From the NCBI RefSeq assembly GCF_040782645.1, contig NZ_CP160403.1, positions 7,723,001 to 7,787,000 on the forward strand: a stretch of DNA of 64,000 nt, read 5' to 3'. Source of the DNA: Streptomyces sp. HUAS ZL42 (GTDB lineage Bacteria > Actinomycetota > Actinomycetes > Streptomycetales > Streptomycetaceae). Position 1 is the first letter of the stretch. Every line of letters begins with the position of its first letter. This document shows, in pieces, positions 61,043-64,000 of this stretch. The position numbers and the translations under genes are program-made. The notes beneath the pieces were generated by a model. That model ran no database searches. It was not told the origin of the DNA and worked only from the letters and a program-made list of their open reading frames with translations.

Positions 61043-62709
61043 CCGCGTCGAGGTATGCGGCCAAGCCCTGGCTGGCGCTTCTCGACGACGCGCAGCGGGC
61101 GGCGATCGACCCCGCCGACTCGCTGGTGCACGCCCTGCGCCGGGCCGTCGCCGAGGTTCCGGACCGCACCTTCCTGGCCTACTTCGACGGCCGCCTGAGC
61201 TACCGCGAGGTCGACGAGTTGAGCGACTCCGTCGCGGGCCGTCTGGCCGCCCGAGGGCTGGAGCGCGGCGACCGGGTCGCCGTGCTGCTGCAGAACTCCC
61301 CGCAGTTCGTGCTCGCCGTGCTCGGCGCCTGGAAGGCGGGTGCCACCGTCGTACCGGTCAATCCGATGTACAAGTCGGGGGAGGTGGCGCACGTCCTGCG
61401 GGACGGCGAGGTGGCCGCGCTGATCTGCTCCGACCGGGCCTGGGAGTCGTATCTGCGCGAGACGGCCGCCGACTCGCCGGTGCGGATCGTGCTCACCGGC
61501 TGTGAGCTGGACTTCCAGACGCGCGGCGACGCGCGCGTGCTGACCTTCGAGCGGTCGGCGCGGGCCGGTGACGCGGACGATCTGACGGCCGTGGCACGGG
61601 CAGGACACAAGGCGCCCGGGGACCGCGACCCCGCTCCCGCCGACGTCGCGCTGATCAGCTACACCTCGGGCACCAGCGGCACCCCCAAGGGGGCCACCAA
61701 CACACACGGCAACGTCATGTACAACGCCGAGCGGCAGCGGACCGGGCTGCATCTGCCCGAGGCACCGGTGTACTACGCGATGGCGCCGCTGTTCCACATC
61801 ACCGGGATGGTCTGCCAGTTCGGCGCCTGCCTCAACAGCGCGGGCACGCTCGTGCTGGCGTACCGCTTCGAGCCGGGCGTCGTCCTGGACGCGTTCGCCG
61901 AGCACCGGCCGCACTACACGGTCGGACCGTCGACGGCTTTCATGGCGCTGGCCGCTCACCCGTCCGTGACCCCGGACCACTTCTCCTCCTTCCGGGTGAT
62001 CTCCTCCGGCGGCGCCCCGCTGCCGCCCGCCCTGGTCGAGAAGTTCCGGGCGGGCTTCGGTCCGTACATCCGCAACGGCTACGGGCTGACCGAGTGCAGC
62101 GCGCCCTGCGCGTCCGTCCCGCCCGGCCGTGAGGCGCCCGTGGACCCCGCCTCCGGGACACTGGCCGTGGGCGTGCCCGGTCCCGACACGGTCGTACGGA
62201 TCGTCGACGACCGGGGCGAGGAGGTCCCCTTCGGCGAACAGGGCGAGATCGTCGTTCGCGGGCCGCAGGTCGTGCCCGGTTACTGGCGGCGGCCCGACGC
62301 CACCGCCGAGACCTTTCCCGACGGCGAACTGCGCACCGGCGACATCGGGTTCATGGACCCGCAGGGCTGGCTGTACGTCGTCGACCGCAAGAAGGACATG
62401 ATCAACGCGTCCGGCTTCAAGGTGTGGCCGCGTGAGGTGGAGGACGTGCTGTACACCCACCCTGCGGTGCGCGAGGCGGCCGTCGTCGGAGTGCCCGACG
62501 GGTACCGCGGGGAGACCGTCAAGGCCTACATCAGCCTGCGTCCGGGTGCCGAGAAAACGGACCCGGATGCACTCGCCGCCTACTGCAGGGAGAGACTGGC
62601 GGCTTACAAATATCCGCGGCAGGTGGAGATACTGCCCGACTTGCCCAAGACGGCGAGTGGGAAGATCCTCCGTCGGGAACTGCGTTCCCGCGCGGACGAC
62701 AGTCAGTAG
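61039..62709 (+). CDS. AMP-dependent acyl-CoA synthetase/ligase
   Basis: A 556-residue adenylate-forming enzyme (ANL superfamily). Motif A3 is YTSGTSGTPKGA, A5 GYGLTECSAPCAS, A7-A8 RTGDIGFMDPQGWLYVVDRKKDMINASGFKVWPREVE, and the catalytic Lys lies in KTASGKILRREL. It activates a carboxylic acid, probably a fatty or aromatic acid, to the CoA thioester. The GTG start at 61039 overlaps the SDR stop by four bases, so the two are translationally coupled. Confidence 0.95.
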   Translation: MTASRYAAKPWLALLDDAQRAAIDPADSLVHALRRAVAEVPDRTFLAYFDGRLSYREVDELSDSVAGRLAARGLERGDRVAVLLQNSPQFVLAVLGAWKAGATVVPVNPMYKSGEVAHVLRDGEVAALICSDRAWESYLRETAADSPVRIVLTGCELDFQTRGDARVLTFERSARAGDADDLTAVARAGHKAPGDRDPAPADVALISYTSGTSGTPKGATNTHGNVMYNAERQRTGLHLPEAPVYYAMAPLFHITGMVCQFGACLNSAGTLVLAYRFEPGVVLDAFAEHRPHYTVGPSTAFMALAAHPSVTPDHFSSFRVISSGGAPLPPALVEKFRAGFGPYIRNGYGLTECSAPCASVPPGREAPVDPASGTLAVGVPGPDTVVRIVDDRGEEVPFGEQGEIVVRGPQVVPGYWRRPDATAETFPDGELRTGDIGFMDPQGWLYVVDRKKDMINASGFKVWPREVEDVLYTHPAVREAAVVGVPDGYRGETVKAYISLRPGAEKTDPDALAAYCRERLAAYKYPRQVEILPDLPKTASGKILRRELRSRADDSQ

Positions 62710-62733
62710 CAGACGGAAAGGCAGGTGGCGGCA

Positions 62734-63327
62734 GTGCCCAGGACGACGGACGGGGACGGAGCTCCTGTGCCGCAGCGGCTCCTGGCCGCCGCCACCCGGC
62801 TCTTCGCCGAGCAGGGATACGACCGCACCTCGGTGCAGGAGATCGTCGAGGCGGCCGGCGTCACCAAGGGGGCGCTGTACCACTACTTCGGCTCCAAGGA
62901 CGACCTCCTGCACGAGGTGTACGCGCGCGTGCTGCGCGTCCAGCAGGAGCGGCTCGACGCCTTCGCGGGCGCGGACGAGCCGGTCGAGAAGCGCCTCAGA
63001 GCCGCGGCGGCCGACGTCGTCGTCACGACGATCGAGAACCTCGACGACGCGATGATCTTCTTTCGCTCCATGCACCATCTGAGCCCGGAGAAGAACAAGC
63101 AGGTGCGCGCCGAGCGCCGGCGCTACCACGAACGCTTCCGCGCGCTCATCGAGGAGGGCCAGGAGGCGGGCGTCTTCTCCACGGCCACTCCGGCCGACCT
63201 CGTGGTGGACTACCACTTCGGCTCGGTGCACCACCTGTCGACGTGGTACCGGCCGGACGGCCCGCTCAGCCCGCAGCAGGTCGCCGACCACCTGGCCGAC
63301 CTGTTGCTGCGGGCGCTGCGGCCGTAG
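62734..63327 (+). CDS. TetR family regulator (FadR-like), end of SDR-ligase operon
   Basis: A 197-residue TetR with HTH VPQRLLAAATRLFAEQGYDRTSVQEIVEAAGVTKGALYHYFGSKDDLLHEVYARV and a C-terminal ligand domain. In Streptomyces, similar TetRs bind acyl-CoA and control fatty-acid genes. GTG 62734 is chosen because AGGTGG lies at good distance; an in-frame GTG at 62725 is possible. It lies 24 bp after the ligase and is probably expressed with it. The operator candidate is at 60226. Confidence 0.9.
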   Translation: MPRTTDGDGAPVPQRLLAAATRLFAEQGYDRTSVQEIVEAAGVTKGALYHYFGSKDDLLHEVYARVLRVQQERLDAFAGADEPVEKRLRAAAADVVVTTIENLDDAMIFFRSMHHLSPEKNKQVRAERRRYHERFRALIEEGQEAGVFSTATPADLVVDYHFGSVHHLSTWYRPDGPLSPQQVADHLADLLLRALRP

Positions 63328-63347
63328 CCGCATCGCCGTACGCACGG

Positions 63348-63381
63348 GTAAGGGGCGGCCGCTCTGGCGGCCGCCCCTTAC
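63348..63381. terminator. Strong hairpin between TetR and acyl-CoA dehydrogenase
   Basis: Perfect 15-base arms (63348-63362 and 63367-63381) with a TCTG loop, between convergent genes. Confidence 0.9.
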
Positions 63382-63397
63382 ACATGCTCCATCCGGC

Positions 63398-64000
63398 TCA
63401 CAGGTACTTCTTCAGCTCCCGCCGCGCCAGCGACCGCTGGTGCACCTCGTCCGGGCCGTCGGCGATCATCAGCGTGCGGGCGGCCGCGTAGAGCTCGGCC
63501 AGCGGGAAGTCCTGGCTGACGCCGCCGGCGCCGTGCAGCTGGATCGCCCGGTCGATGATGTCGACGACCGCACGGGGCGTGGCGATCTTGATGGCCTGGA
63601 TCTCCGTGTGCGCGCCCCGGTTGCCGGCCGTGTCCATCAGCCAGGCCGTCTTCAGCACCAGCAGCCGCAGCTGTTCGACGGTCACGCGCGCGTCGGCGAT
63701 CCAGTTGTGCACCACGCCCTGCTGGGCCAGCGCCTTGCCGAAGGCGGTCCGGGACACGGCCCGCCTGCACATCAGCTCGATCGCCCGCTCCGCCATGCCG
63801 ATCAGCCGCATGCAGTGGTGGATGCGGCCGGGACCCAGCCGGGCCTGGGCGATGGCGAAGCCGCCGCCCTCCTCGCCGATCAGGTTCGACACCGGCACGC
63901 GCGCGTGGTCGAAGATCACCTCGGCGTGACCGCCGTGGTAGTGGTCCTCGTAGCCGAAGACCTGCATGGCACGCTCGACCGTGACGCCCGGCGTGTCGCG
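63398..64000 (-). CDS. Acyl-CoA dehydrogenase, partial (N-terminal part beyond window)
   Basis: A 200-residue C-terminal part of an acyl-CoA dehydrogenase, open to the window edge. Present are MQVFGYEDHYHGGHAEVIFDHARVPVSNLIG, GPGRIHHCMRLIGMAERAIELM, FGKALAQQGVV and the end LHGAGGVSQDFPLAELYAAARTLMIADGPDEVHQRSLARRELKKYL. The DGPDEVHQ ending marks the long-chain ACAD10/11-like subgroup rather than the YEGT type, and the catalytic base differs from the gene at 48151. It converges on the SDR-ligase-TetR operon. Confidence 0.92.
   Translation of the reverse strand, partial: RDTPGVTVERAMQVFGYEDHYHGGHAEVIFDHARVPVSNLIGEEGGGFAIAQARLGPGRIHHCMRLIGMAERAIELMCRRAVSRTAFGKALAQQGVVHNWIADARVTVEQLRLLVLKTAWLMDTAGNRGAHTEIQAIKIATPRAVVDIIDRAIQLHGAGGVSQDFPLAELYAAARTLMIADGPDEVHQRSLARRELKKYL

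Overview
The window is a stretch of high-GC actinobacterial chromosome, almost certainly from a Streptomyces. Codons are strongly GC3-biased, and GTG starts, TTG starts and leaderless promoters are common. The content is also typical: secreted lipases, an LPMO with a sortase signal, many TetR regulators and a SoxR carrying an iron-sulfur cluster. From memory, the order lipase, LPMO, GDSL lipase, hmgA, CitMHS citrate carrier, aldehyde dehydrogenase, soxR resembles the S. coelicolor SCO1735 to SCO1690 region read backwards. That comparison was not computed. I see no prophage, transposase, CRISPR array, rRNA or tRNA, so this looks like chromosomal backbone with a few scars.

Layout. Positions 1-7.4 kb hold a secreted lipase (cut by the window edge), a wall-anchored LPMO, GNATs, a methyltransferase, a 44-residue ORF, a GntR regulator, a DUF72 protein and an AAA ATPase. 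Positions 7.6-16.2 kb are a surface-polysaccharide locus: a GH39-like glycosidase faces an overlapping four-gene operon (two GT2 transferases, a polysaccharide deacetylase, and a 1273-residue flippase fused to a second multi-pass membrane module), followed by a small four-helix membrane protein. Positions 16.4-20.4 kb hold a subtilisin-like protease, a GDSL lipase and a Ser/Thr kinase. Positions 20.4-27.0 kb hold a His-rich NicO-type exporter coupled to a TPR protein, a DUF4331 exported protein, and a divergent SigK-like ECF sigma factor with an RskA-like anti-sigma factor. The two divergent promoters there share one bipartite motif with identical 15-nt spacing.

Positions 27.1-34.8 kb hold a small cationic protein, a class III CoA-transferase, a fused scar of a lost TetR/ABC-exporter locus, an orphan type ISP restriction C-terminal domain, hmgA with a GntR regulator, a lipoprotein-TetR pair and a decayed NB-ARC gene. 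Positions 34.9-46.6 kb hold a molybdopterin oxidoreductase, the citrate carrier, an MFS protein with a duplicated fragment behind it, an orphan sugar-type ABC ATPase, an aldehyde/alcohol dehydrogenase pair, an MHS-family transporter and an EamA exporter.

Positions 46.7-64 kb are rich in acyl-CoA metabolism (acyl-CoA dehydrogenases, MaoC hydratase, SDR, AMP-dependent acyl-CoA ligase) with three TetR regulators. They also hold SoxR, an RNA ligase, a BKACE protein, a penicillin-acylase-family enzyme, an alpha/beta hydrolase and a NamZ-like muramidase. Inverted repeats recur in front of these genes: one type links a TetR/acyl-CoA dehydrogenase pair to the distant aldehyde dehydrogenase operon, one links a TetR to the neighbouring MaoC gene, and one links an SDR/ligase/TetR operon to the MHS transporter. 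These are the clearest regulatory wiring in the window.
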